64,000 nucleotides of DNA, from positions 1,240,001 to 1,304,000 of the forward strand of contig JBANDB010000017.1 in the NCBI GenBank assembly GCA_037576215.1. The letters are read 5' to 3'. Below the pieces are notes generated by a model. The model made no database searches, was not told the origin of the DNA, and worked only from the letters and a program-made list of their open reading frames with translations. Positions 1-11,177 of this stretch are shown in pieces. Each line of letters opens with the position of its first letter. The first letter of the stretch is position 1. The DNA is from Armillaria gallica (Eukaryota; Basidiomycota; Agaricomycetes; Agaricales; Physalacriaceae). The translations under genes were made by a program, and so were the position numbers.

Positions 1-1280
1 ATAAGATTGGATTCGCTTGACATACCGACTTCAATACTTCCCACTCCTCTGTTGCCGTCCAGACATTGACCGGACTGGGCCCAACGTAATCGAAAAACGT
101 ATTTTCTCCTGTCATCGGAATCTGCTCGACTTTGCGCAGCTCTACACGAAGCCATTTTGCCTTGACTCCCTGAGGTCCGACTCTGACCTCGATAGCCTGA
201 ATCCAACTGTTAACGCGGAAGCTCCCACAGCAGCGTTCACAGGACACCTACGCCTTTTACTGCCGCCTGTGGCCTGTCTGTACCTCCCGATGGAATTCCG
301 GGGTATCCTAGGAAAACAATGAGACGCGATGTTGGCGAACAGTGAGAAGGGTGGCCGACCATGGACGAATTCGACGTTCGGAGGCTGTCGAAGGGTGCTA
401 CACGTAGAAATGAGCAAAAACAATGGCGGCGGCGGCGTCGAGCAGACTCACAGCTTCACTTGGGACATTGCCCTGCGATGGGAAGAAGGAAAGGTGTCAC
501 TGCCAAGTCTGATGATGCGGCTGAGGGTCGTGCCTTGACGAAGCGCCCCCTTCGGTCGCCTTCGGACCGGAGTCGCGCTTCCGCAGCACTTTCATTTTAA
601 GTTCTCCGTTCGCTCGGTTTATTTATTAAAACTCATTTGCTGTGCTCTCTGGCCACATATTCAAGCCTATCATCCAGTAGCTATGGTAGAGAAACTCTCT
701 GTCAGTTACCCGCCACCCGAAACGATTGACCCAGATGATATACATCAGTTGTTTCATATTCCTGCTTTGCTGGCAAAAATTTGTACTATTGCTTGATCCC
801 CACTGCCGATTAAGCCACGACGATCGCCGCAACTCTGGGTGTGATGAGAGAAGTATGCTCTCGGACCTCTGCTGAGATAAACGGTGATTCTCGTTACACT
901 CGCGATCTTGCTGAGTTGACATGTCAGAATGGCAAATTAAAGTGAGCAACGGAAATGTGAGTTGCATTTGTTACAAATCAACACTACGGAGAAATGACGA
1001 TGAGATATGCACTTATACATTGCAACAGGACCTCACCGTGAATAGATACGTATGTTCAAAAACTTTCATCAGTCTGACCTTATCTACGTCGTAAGCAAGG
1101 TGTAGATATGTTTGAAACGGTATTATGGTTTCATCCTACATTTAGGCCCCCATTCAAGAGGGTTAGTGTAGCCTAGAACTATTTTTAAGGAACGGCTACC
1201 CATGATCTTACACGCGTGCTTCATCCTCTAAATGCCTCTTTCGAGGGGGAAATTCACTTGCGGGAGCATTAGCATCGATC
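1..1280. other. No supportable gene; intergenic or degenerate DNA
   Basis: Only short open frames are seen, none with a recognisable domain, codon pattern or splice structure. Bases about 775-830 carry a stretch resembling 1772-1815 (both contain ATTGCTTGATCCCCAC), a small dispersed repeat. The window start may cut a gene to the left, but nothing here lets me say which. Confidence 0.5.
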
Positions 1281-1502
1281 ATGGCAGCTATAGCTAGAGT
1301 AGTAGTAGTAATAGTAATAGTTGCACTGGCAAGCGGAAGTCGTGTCCCCGTCTTTGAGAACTCGGGTGGAATCCAGCAGACCGTTCTATCCGCTGAAGGA
1401 TCGCCGGATGATACAGAGGTGACGATCGAACCGCATCACAGATACATCACAAACTTCAACGACTTCGATCAGAAGATCTCGTGTGTGAGGCCGTCCTCAT
1501 AG
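1281..1502 (+). CDS. Possible small secreted protein, 73 aa
   Basis: An intronless frame opens with ATG and a strongly hydrophobic N-terminus (Val/Ile-rich, residues about 6-18) ending in a plausible signal-peptidase site near Ala-Ser-Gly-Ser. The remaining 50 residues are polar with one cysteine and a C-terminal segment reading NFNDFDQKISCV. Small secreted proteins of this size are common in Agaricomycetes. Against it: part of the hydrophobic run is encoded by an imperfect GTA/ATA trinucleotide repeat (about 1299-1322), which could create a false signal peptide, and I recognise no family. Function unknown. Confidence 0.3.
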   Translation: MAAIARVVVVIVIVALASGSRVPVFENSGGIQQTVLSAEGSPDDTEVTIEPHHRYITNFNDFDQKISCVRPSS

Positions 1503-1608
1503 GGCGCTAAGCTCGGCTAATGGCAGTGTGGTAAAATGTATTTTCTTCTCGTACACTGCATTCACTATGCAAATACAGTCTACTATCGGTCAGCCTTGTG
1601 ATGCCAAG

Positions 1609-2272
1609 TAGCAGGTTATTTCAATTCCAGAATGAAAGCCAGATACGTGACTGATAAGAGAAGTGCTAATTATGAAGAAAGATAGAATATGATGTACTGT
1701 AACGAGAAAACAAGGCATGATGTGAGCGAGGAAAACCTCTGTGGTGTGAACGGCCTGGAAAACTACTCCTTGGACTGCACTATTGCTTGATCCCCACCGC
1801 CGATTGAACCATGATGACCGGATCCAGGAGCATATATAAGGGACCGGCTTCACTCCCAATCTTTCCATCGCTCTTCCACTTGTCTGTTACATCGAAGGCC
1901 TGGTTGTCTTCCCACTGCTCATTACCGCCAACTCCATCTATCCTTACTTCAATTTTCACATCATCTTCACGATGCTCGGTGTTCGCAATCCCTACAATCC
2001 CAGGCGACTACTCCTCCCGCCCCAGCTACAACCCGGATACGGGCCCTCCGGTCTTCACTCCAGTCAATTGGAACCATCCCACGGCCACAGCCTCCTGTGA
2101 GTACTAATTTTGCATCTTGATCCTACAGTGGGAAATGAAGTGTTAATAGGATGAGTTGATTAGCCCCAACCATCGTTAGCGAGTCAGGTGCGAAGCAACA
2201 GGCTCCAGCTATCACGCCAGCAGGGCTGCGCGCGCACCCTGTGACTCCCCCGCCCAGTGCGATGCATTGATA
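1609..2272 (+). pseudogene. Scrambled partial copy of the gene at 5175-6591
   Basis: Bases about 1815-2272 match, on the opposite strand, the promoter, first exon and second exon of the gene at 5175-6591, including its TATA box (copy at 1833-1840) and the YNP-TGPPVFTPVNW coding segment. Relative to the intact gene, about 14 bases are missing soon after the start codon (near 2009), which shifts the frame. Bases 1609-1775 instead match the 3' flank and last codons of the same gene (about 5040-5190) in the same orientation as that locus. The two ends are thus joined with one inverted and the middle of the gene lost. No functional product is expected. Confidence 0.7.
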
Positions 2273-2555
2273 TGACGGCGTAAGTTATCACCTTGCCATA
2301 TAGGTGCTTTCAGATTCTATATATTGTTCAAATCTGCACATGTGAAATAACGTCATCTTGAAAATACATATCTGCGGACCTTCAAGATAGTACTATTTAT
2401 TTCGTCCGCCTGTGACGATTTTATCTGTTAGTTCCCCACATCGGAAGGTCTTGTCAGCCGCAAGCTCGTAAGATGGTGGTGCTTCTCCGGTGCGTGAAGG
2501 GCCAACACCTAGAAGACGCGAAGACAGGCTGATACGACGGTCCTGTCTTCGGGTG

Positions 2556-3544
2556 TCAGCATTTCACCAGCAGTTGCCAGGATTGCTGATAGAGGATACT
2601 TACAGCAACAGTTTGTGTATGAGGATCACCCAAAAAGAAAGGCGTTATCGGAGGGTGCGAATGGTTGGGTTCCGAAGTGTGTTTCCTGTGGCGCCAATAT
2701 AGAATGAAGGCAACGACACCCAAAAACATGGCAAGAGACACAACTAGAGCGAGTCCAACGATGAAGCTGGTGTTCTGTGCAGTGGACGTATTTGTGGTGG
2801 TAGTACCAATATCCGAGTTGTTGTGATCAGGTTGACCATCGTCGTAGCTTTCGAAGCCAGTGAGCGTTTATGTAGCGCAAGTACTAGTGATTGACATACG
2901 AGTACACGATAGCATCGAAAAGTGTTAATGTTTGTGATGCGCCGACGCGTCCGTTCTGGAGTGTGAATCTGTGCTGACCAGGGGGTATAGAAGTATTGGA
3001 ATACACAGTGTAATTATAATCGAAGCCTCGTTCTCCGGGACTCGGATTGTTCACGAAATCGCCAACGAGGTCACTATCGATGTAGAAGCTCATATCTGAG
3101 CTCCCTATAACCGATCCTGGTGTTCTAGGGAGGATACATATCACGTAGATGGCCGTGCCTAATATATTTATTGAAGTCAGCAAGAGTCATTCAGTATTTT
3201 ATGAGAGAGTGATGCTCACCGTTGAATGATGTAGATACGTTGGGCGTTGGATAAGGATTAGTTTCGTCGTCTGCATAATGCTACTTACAGATATAAACGA
3301 ATGATATCCTGAGCTAATAGACAGAACTCACTGTGGAATCATGCCATGTTTCGTGGATAGCCTGCGAAGCATTAGGCGCTGCGAGGCAACTTAAACAAGA
3401 ACCGCCATCCCCCCATAGGTTAGAATAAAACAAAGAGGGGCTCTGATCGTCGATGGTAACATTGACGAGCCTCCCATGGACGGCGGCTGACATTAGGAGA
3501 AGGATGTAAAGGAGACAAGAAGATGCAAGCAGTGTACAAGTCAT
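2556..3544 (-). CDS. Cell-surface type I membrane protein, four exons, 274 aa
   Basis: Exons 3544-3332, 3280-3220, 3158-2900 and 2847-2556 join in frame with GT-AG introns (donors GTGAGT, GTGAGC, GTATGT). The start at 3544 gives a clean signal peptide (MTCTLLASSCLLYILLL); the upstream in-frame Met would push it inward and was not chosen. The mature part begins with RLVNVTIDDQSPSLFYS, a style common in basidiomycete surface proteins with a jellyroll-like ectodomain, and has many N-x-S/T sites. A Thr/Asn-rich stalk leads to one transmembrane helix around SLAMFLGVVAFILYW, a basic stop-transfer (RHRK) and a short cytosolic tail. No enzyme motif is visible. Role unknown; a wall- or surface-sensing protein is only an inference from topology. 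Confidence 0.75.
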
Positions 3545-5174
3545 CACTTGCGTGCGGTGGGAAGGAAAGGGAGACATATGTGACCAGTCCAATATAACTT
3601 GAACCTAGGTAGTAGGTGACATGCTGTGAACATCAAATTAGACACATGCACACCGATAGTGCTTTTGTATCCAAGAAAAGTCATACACACCTTCCCTTTT
3701 ATCGGATAGGATTTCAATACAAGAGCGGGAGTCTTTGAAGACGTTAATGTAAACGACGTCATGCTGAACGATCATGACAGACCGGAGTGAATAGCAATGA
3801 TAGGAATCATCACGTAAGTAGCAACCCCGACTCCGAGTCCTGTGTATACAGTAGTCCTGTGACAGTACCTTCTATGTAGCAAGCCAAAAGCAAACCTAGT
3901 CTCGTAAACCTGACTCAACGATCTGTATGAAGAAAAGTCGTTCAATACATCCGGACGACTTTCAGTGTTGCCAAGGGGATCTTGATGCTCCTCACATTCA
4001 TGGTCAACTACGGGCGATAATCTATGTATGAATGCGTCATCTACGGTTTGAGAGTCTATAATATCGACCTGGGTCATAAAAGTATGTCTTGGAGAGCAAC
4101 GCGAGCGTGTAGAGCAACGGAGGGACGGCGCGACGTCGTGGTGAGAGTGAATTCACGTTTGGACACACGCGCCCACGGTGCGGATTCCGGCCATCACTAT
4201 TTTTAAGTTCCGCGCATCCCCCCCGCCCCTCGATCAAATCCTAGACTAAAGCAAACCGACGATAGAAGGTTTTGGCTTTCTGAGTTTGAATTTGGCAGGC
4301 ACTACAGTTTCCGTCCAAAAAGGTTATCATACAAGTCTTGCGCAGTGGCGAACACAGACGACTCAAAAGTGTGTAAGAACCTGGAAATAATGTTGAGTGC
4401 AACTATTTACTACCAATTCTATCTATCGAGTTTTTCTTTTGCTTCAAAACAGTGGCAGTGAGAGGTATTATGCTTAACGCAGGTTTGGATGCCAGGTGGT
4501 AACCGTGTTGGGTCTGTCTGTTGTCGACGATATACGTTTGCAAAGCCTTTTCTTCAGTGGAATTCAATGAGTGATATTTCTCTTCTTGTTGTGTTACTCA
4601 CTGGCATCTGTTCTGTTGTAGTTTTCGTCATGATCGTTCTTGTCGACTTTTACTGAGGTGATCAGCGTGAGTGCAGTGTAGAGGTGATCTAAACGTCGGC
4701 ATGCCTTGGGTCTCGCTGCCTTTCTGTCTAAATTTGGGCTGTCGGTGGGCGACATGCACGCACGGTTTTCGGTCTATCTTCTCGTGATCCTCAACCGGTA
4801 TCACTTTCGGATGGGCTATTCATCAGTTTATCTGTGGTATCGTTCCTCTTGGCTTCTACTTGTTTTCTGACTTCTCCCCTCGGAGATCCGGTGTCCCCGG
4901 TCCTATACCTAGCCTTTGGCTATAAGTACTTTTGAAGGTCCTGTTGCACGCACGCGTTGGCTAAGGCCTTCTATCGTTCGTTCTTTGCATATTGAACGAA
5001 TCTGTCAATCCGGAGTCTTATATCGTCCAGATTTGTAGTATCAAGTAGTCCGTTATTTTCATTCCAGAATGAAAGTTACACACATGTCTGACTGACAAAA
5101 GAAACACTGATTATGGAGGAAACAAGGTGTGACGTGAGCGACCAAAACTCCTCCGGTGTGAACAGCCAGCGAGG
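3545..5174. other. Long intergenic stretch, no supportable gene
   Basis: A minus-strand 101-codon frame at 3772-4077 ends in a hydrophobic stretch (TYVMIPIIAIHS) but has no family resemblance and no flanking exons I could join to it. From 4240 to 5040 the DNA is AT-rich with no coding pattern. Bases about 5040-5174 are the 3' flank of the gene at 5175-6591 and are duplicated at 1609-1775. Confidence 0.5.
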
Positions 5175-6591
5175 CTACTCCTTGGACTCTTTTTCGGCAA
5201 CGTAAAGGAACTCCGCGTGCCACTGCCCACCGTACACGGTGTACAGGGAGATCAAACGAATATTCTCAAACTTTATTTTGCTGGGAAGCATCTTGTTGCG
5301 GTGCTTTGATTCTCCATTCCCTGGACCCTTCATGTGCGTAGCTTTGTAAAACAGCTGAGCAACCGCCTTTAGAATCCCGAAACGAGTCAGGCGGCCGTGG
5401 AGACACACAAGGCGGATCTCCTCGAGTGATGTAGGGAAGCCGTTGATCTACACATCAGGATAGGTTAGTTTGTGCGTTGATGGAAAAATCTAGAGACCTA
5501 CGTCGATGTTCAAATCGAGTATGGATAGGTTGGACAGGTCGATCACCTCGTCATCATCAACCACCGAAAAATTTTCCGGAGGCTTCAACACGTCACGAAG
5601 AAGAACGCCAGAGCCACGGGCGGTTTTACCTTCGAAGTCGATGTCAATACGGCGATCCTTGAAGACGATGAACCTTGTCGCATTATAAACTGGCCCGGGC
5701 TGCTTGACCACCAGGGGCTTATACGCCGGTTGCAACTTCTACAAAGTAAAGAGCAACATGAATGGCTAGCTGCGTAAGATCGTGGTATGCGACTTACATA
5801 GGATTCTTCGCGCATAAACCGGAAGTGAGCACACGCGTTGCCACAAGGGAATTGAGGATCGACCTGAGCAGGACAGTCAGCACTCCCTGTCTACGGGTCA
5901 TACCCACAAATCCACTAACCTGACGACCGTGGTCGAAAATGAACGGCTTCGGTGGCCGGACTTTTCCATCCGCGTCCTTTGGCACTAACGATCCTCTGTG
6001 ACTAACATACGCCACCTCCCTCACGGGCTGGTCTGGGATCTATCACAACAATCAACAGGAGAAAATCGAATAACGCTACGAGGGGACCCACGATACGAAC
6101 TCCCCCCTTTCCCGGCGAGCATGGAAACTTGTGTGGTAGAACGGTGTCCCGGAAGTCAATAGAAGGCGTTCTGGGAGGCGTTTCAGGAGGCTAGTAAAGG
6201 CCTGTCATGAGGAGTACAGACTAGGAAGCAGAACGAGGACTTACGCTGTTGTAGAAATGCATCGGAAGGGGCGGGGGAGTCACAGGGCGCGCGCGCGAAG
6301 CCTGACTCGCAGCCCGGCTGGCGCGATAGTTAGAGCCTGTCGCCTCGGGCCTAACTTTCTGCGAACGCGAGCGACGATTGGGGCTAACCAATTCGTCCTA
6401 TGAAACGTTCACTTTCTGCCGTAGGACCAAGACGCAAAATTGGTACTCACAGGAGGCCGGTTAGCCATGGGTTGGTTCCAATTAACGGGGGTGAAGACCG
6501 GAGGGCCTGTATTCGGGTTGTAGCTGGGGCGGGAGGGGTAGTCACCTGGGTAGATGCCGTTGGGATTGTAGGGATTGCGAGTGCCAGGCAT
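5175..6591 (-). CDS. Uncharacterised basidiomycete protein, Pro-rich N-terminus
   Basis: The start is set at 6591 (MPGTRNPYNPNG), about 130 bp below a TATATAAG box. Exon 1 (6591-6451) encodes a Pro/Asn/Tyr-rich segment and ends at a GTGAGT donor. Exon 2 (6397-6245) is Arg/Ser-rich and ends at GTAAGT. Later exons read RGEF-IPDQPVREVAYV, then VDPQFPCGNACAHFRFM, then a long C-terminal part with LVVKQPGPVYNATRFIVF and the final exon to the TAG at 5175-5177. Borders of exons 3 and 4 are my best guess. The product is over 300 residues: a disordered N-terminus followed by a folded C-terminal domain. I do not recognise the family. A scrambled partial copy lies at 1609-2272. Confidence 0.6.
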
Positions 6592-6723
6592 CGTGAAGAT
6601 AATGTGAAAATTGCAGGAAGGAGAGATGGAGTTGGTGGTAATGAGCAGTGGGAAGACAACCAGGTCTTCGATGTAACAGACAAGTGGAAGAGTGATAGAG
6701 AAATCGGGGAGTGAAGTCGGTCC

Positions 6724-6731
6724 CTTATATA
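6724..6731 (-). promoter_or_regulatory. TATA box of the gene at 5175-6591
   Basis: The minus strand reads TATATAAG followed by GGACCG and a pyrimidine-rich run before the ATG at 6591. The same box and flanks are kept at 1833-1840 in the scrambled copy, showing that the duplication included the promoter. Confidence 0.55.
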
Positions 6732-6764
6732 TGCCCCTGGATTCGTGCCACCTTTGAGGGCGCA

Positions 6765-7374
6765 TAGATATTGACTTTTCATTGTCCAGGTAATGCAGCC
6801 TTCTATCAAGGCTCCGATGAAGTTCAATGAAGTCGGGACCCTGGGATTGGCAATATCGTTCATTGTTTGCATTCTAGAATTGATGTCAGATACGCGACCG
6901 CCAAAGAACTCGTCGAAATACCCGTGTTTATTGTTTGAACTGTACCCATTTTTAGCGAGCGGGTATGACTGTTGGTCCTTTTTTGGTCCAGATCAGGTAG
7001 GTTGCTCAGTATTACCGTCACTCTGAATTCCGGTCCTGCATGCCACAGGAGAAACGTTCATAATTTCTCACACAAAGAAAAAGAGCGAATAGTCTGCATT
7101 GACTCAACGACAGCGAGAAGCAACTGCTCCACGATCCGTCTATGCCACCCGCTTCTTTATTGCCAGGAATGATCCAACTTGTCTTATCACGCCTTTTCAT
7201 CACTAAATCCATGATGGGTGGAGAGCAATGAACGTGAGGGGAGGCGTTGACCAGGGCAACTACTACTGCGGCCCTTCCAATGACATGAAATCCAACGATA
7301 AAGCATGAAAGCAAGTCGTTGATATACAGACGAAATACATGGGAATAAAAAGACGAACCAAAGCTGAAAGCATA
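6765..7374. other. Intergenic, no supportable gene
   Basis: This stretch lies between the promoter of the 5175-6591 gene and the 3' end of SF3B2. Open frames here (for example minus 7018-7314) have no domain, no consistent splice sites and low-complexity composition. It probably holds the SF3B2 3' UTR at its right end. Confidence 0.5.
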
Positions 7375-9470
7375 TTAGAACTTGTACTCTTTGCCCTTTC
7401 TTCCATCCCTATCACGATCCCGGTCCCGTTCCATCTTCTGCTTTTTCTTCGCCATCTCCTTCGCAACCATATCCGAGAAATCTTCTCTTCCGGCACCAGG
7501 AACACCGGCGTTTCCGCGAGAATGAGCATCGTATTTCCTCCTCAGCTCCTCCTCCGACATGTTCTCCAGATCACCAGCATCGATGGAGACATCGACTCCA
7601 TTAGCCTTGCGCTAGAAGTGCGTGACGTTGAGCAACATATATTTAAGAGGGACGAAAGTTGGCACCTTTGTTCCGCGTTCATCACCTAGAACAGGTATAG
7701 GCGCGCCGGCCACCGCGCTGACATCATAGCCACGCTCGCTTCCCATCAGCCCACGGACAGAAGTCTGCTTTTCGGGAACGACTTGATACAACGATCTTGG
7801 TCCAGATTCCATAGCTTCTGAAACTGTTCTTCCGGAGTTCTTGCGAAGCTCGAGGAAGTCGGGTGTTTCCAGACCACCAGCAATCGTAGACACGACGCTG
7901 GCCATTCCTGAGGGCGTTTCTGTGCCGGATGGTGTCTGAAGACCGTCCGTAGGCGTGGGCTCTGCTTCCTCTTCCTCGGATTCGTCTTCACTCTCTTCGG
8001 ATTCTTCCTCTGTAGAAGAGTGGTTATAAATGAGTAGTATGCATGAAGTTCGAAACCACTCGCCTTCCTCAGGTTCAAGCTCGCCCCAAGGGTCTTTGTC
8101 GATGGGCTCCCCCTACAGAAGTGGTTCCAGTCGTTATGATGCAATAAAGGGTTGGAGGACTTACACTGGTATCCGATATCTTGGGAAGCACGCCGAAGAC
8201 ATCACCGTACAAGGGTCGATTGTATTCATCGAGTGGAGGCTTCCCCCACCCGCCAGGGTGGAAACCCCATTGCGCCCTGAGCAATAGAGATCAGAAATGG
8301 CCGAAGAGATGCAGCAACACCTTACCCTTCAGGTATAGGTGCATTGAGACCCGGTATGCGCAACGTAGGGTAACTAGGCGGAGGCCCGAACCTTTGCATG
8401 CTAATGAGCCAAGGTGGCGGGGCAAGCGGAGGAATCGAGAGAGCTTCAACCAATTCAGGCGACAAATCTCCCGGCCGCTTCTCCTTCAACGACGTCTCGA
8501 ATTCCTTGCCCTCGTAGTACCTAATAGAATTGTCAACGCTGTCCATGCCCAACGGAACGAGCACCTACATTTCGCCGAAACCGGTAACCAACGGTTTCGT
8601 CTGAAACTTGAAAAAAGCATCGTGCAGTTTCTGATAATCAATGTCCACTTTACCCATCTTCGGCTGGACCCGCTCTCGAGTTTTGGCTTTCAAAGACATG
8701 TTGGCTTCCTTTTCCTTGACGGCGTCTCGCATCGTGGCGATACCTGTGTCGGCGATGTAGGAAGGGAGCTGGAATGGTGGTTTTTCGATACCACGCTTTC
8801 CCTGAAGGTAGTCTCGTTTGGCGCTCCAATGTATTGGGATGGGGATGGTGTTCCGATAGCTTTTGAGATGGAGGAGCAATCGTGGGTCGGCAGCTGTGAC
8901 GTCGGTCCACTCGACAACTTCAGGCTTCTTCACTAGTTGCTTAAGCTCCGCCACCGTCAAACGTGCCATCTTTCGTTGCTTCTTCTTCGATAACGGTTTC
9001 TGCTCCGCGTCCGAGTCGCCCTCGGAAGGCATGTCGTCGTCGGAGTATATCATTTCTCCCTTGGTATTTTCGGGATCCTTTTTCTGTTCAATGACACGAT
9101 ATAAGAAACGAAAATGGAGCTAGATAGATGCAGCCCACCAGTGATTCTTCAGGTGGTAGCTGGAAACGCGCAAAGACGTCGGAGAAAGCTTCGAGGGCAG
9201 TATCGTCCAACGGCTCAGGTACGTACTCAACATTGGCTACCACTTTCTTTGGTTCCTCCTCTTTTTTATCTGCTTCGTCGCCATTCTGTTGCTCCTGTAG
9301 AGAAATCAACTTCAGTTTTCAGTTGCAGCTAGGTGACGTACAGTAGTCGTTGTTATTGTCTTTCTCTGCTTTTGCTTCAACCGACGAAGCTGGTTTTTGG
9401 ACTTTATGGGCTTCCCATTAGCCTTGAGCGTTCCGTTGACCGTTGTCACCTCTGCTGGCTGCGCAACCAT
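7375..9470 (-). CDS. CUS1: Splicing factor 3B subunit 2 (SAP145/Cus1)
   Basis: SF3B2 is a U2 snRNP SF3b component that helps anchor the branch-site region in the spliceosome. Starting at 9470 (MVAQPAEVTTVNGTL), a basic segment SKNQLRRLKQKQRK leads into the main exon with KKKQRKMARLTVAELKQLV and EVVEWTDVTAADPRLLLHLK, the hallmark DUF382 region. The PSP-type region follows with LVPLGMDSVDNSIRYYEGKE, then AQWGFHPGGWGKPPLDEYNR, an acidic segment, and a C-terminal part with GLETPDFLELRK and SLYQVVPEK. The last exon ends in a basic tail (KKKQKMERDRDRDRDG) at TAA 7375-7377. About seven exons with short introns are needed; all expected blocks are present in order, so the gene looks complete. The large plus-strand frame at 8181-8936 is its antisense shadow. 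Confidence 0.95.
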
Positions 9471-11177
9471 CAAGAGCTTCGGGACAGTGTTGGAGGAGTA
9501 AAGACAAGGAGGCGTGTGAATGTATTGACTTTTCCGCTAGCCAAATATCAATTCAATTATTTATTTATTTCTTCCTTCTCCCGATAAAGCCTTTTCCTTT
9601 CCACTCTTACTAGCTAGATGTTTATTATTTGCTCGTCTACATATCATCGAGAATAATTGAACCCCGGGACCCGAGCCGTTAAAACTACTACGGAAATGGC
9701 AATGCTTAACCTCCTCATCTTTGCTTAGTCGTGGCCCATCGCCAGTCAGACAAAGGCGGTCGGGTTTCTACAACTTCCTATGATGATCCTCTTCGTTTTC
9801 ATGACGGCTACCCCCCGTAATCCCTCCAGCTGGACGTGGGTTGGTCCTCTCTGAATGTCACTCTACGGCTTGGCCTTGTCTTTCTCATTGCTTCACATTC
9901 ACTGGGCTTTGTGCACCTCCATGGCTCTGCAAGAGGGCCTGTTCGTGATATAACTTGCTGCATCTGTGTCGCCCTACGAGCGACTTCAGATGTTCGGCCC
10001 GCCAGCGGTAGAATGAGAATGAGCTCCATTTTCTGAAGAGGCCAGAGCCGTCCTACTCTTGACTATAATATATCGTACCCAGACGACCACGGTTCTTGCA
10101 TTCTACAGTGCACCTATGTCATACGGGAGGTGGAATTAAGCAACCATAGCCATCAATCTCCTAACCCTTGATTCTCTTATCTCGATGAGCCCGAACACGG
10201 GAGAGGTTTCAAGTGTTCCTTCAGCTTTACTACCCTAAATCCAAGCCATTAGCGACTTGGCTGGTACGGTTGCCAATATCTGAAGCCTTTCTCTCTGCAA
10301 TGCCATTCGGGTTATTCTACGCCATATCGGAAGTTATACATCTGAGCGAAACTAAGCTAGCTCCTACGTCCCTAACGTAGGATCTGAAATTACTACATTA
10401 CATATGAGCCTACTTAAGTGCACAGTAGGACAAAGCAATTCAAAATGAAATGCATAACTCCCAATATTGTTTGCTGCAACCCGGAAACCACCAAAAGGGA
10501 GTATCCGCCGTCAACAGCAAAGAAAAAAGGAGGCCCACCCAGCCAGAGTGGCCAAAGTGGGACAGGAAAATATTGAGACGGTGCATAAGCCTGAGCCTAT
10601 ACAAGCCGCAGACACCCTCTGGGGACAAGGTCGCCGTGCTATGAAGGATCTCCACGGCCCACAAACCCGGTTACATGAAGGGGCTTGTGCCATCAAGGTA
10701 AGTATGAGTTGCTTTGATGTTTGCGTCTGGCTTTTATACCCCGCCCTTGCGCACGGACCATGCCCCCGGTTTGGCCGCGTTCCACGGATGTTTCTCGATG
10801 GGCCGATTCAAGTGAGCTCGTTGTGGTAATCATGCATATTTCACAAAAGTAGAGTGAATACTAGTAAAGTTGGCAAGTACTAGTGCTTTTGGGTTCGCCC
10901 TCTACGAATTAGAAATATAATGTTTGGCCTTGCAGCAAAGCTAGATAATATCAGGGAACAATATTATTGTGTTTTGTTTCAAGGAACTTCCCTTGTTTTT
11001 CCTCACTGCGGCTCGAGTGAAAAGCTCGATTCATAAATCCCGTCCTGACTGGTCCTTCGACGACATTATCATAGAATTACGAAGGGTAAGTATTTAATTA
11101 AATAAGTAAGTATTGTGATCGAAGATCGCGTATATCCGGACCGTGACTGCCGTCGCGTCTCTTACTCAGCCCTCACC
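9471..11177. other. Long intergenic stretch, no supportable gene
   Basis: Several overlapping frames of 60-120 codons lie on both strands (9808-10036, 10440-10829) but none has a domain or credible exon-intron pattern. The overlapping plus and minus frames at 10440-10700 look like chance. Promoters for SF3B2 (left) and the carrier gene (right) must lie here; no clear TATA box was seen for either. Confidence 0.5.

Noticed and set aside
3545..3592. Upstream Met (MDWSHMSP...) as start of the surface protein
   Set aside because: It would bury the signal peptide 16 residues inside; the Met at 3544 gives a normal secretion signal.
8181..8936. 251-codon plus-strand open frame
   Set aside because: It lies antisense to the well-supported SF3B2 exons and has no domain; a shadow of the minus-strand gene.
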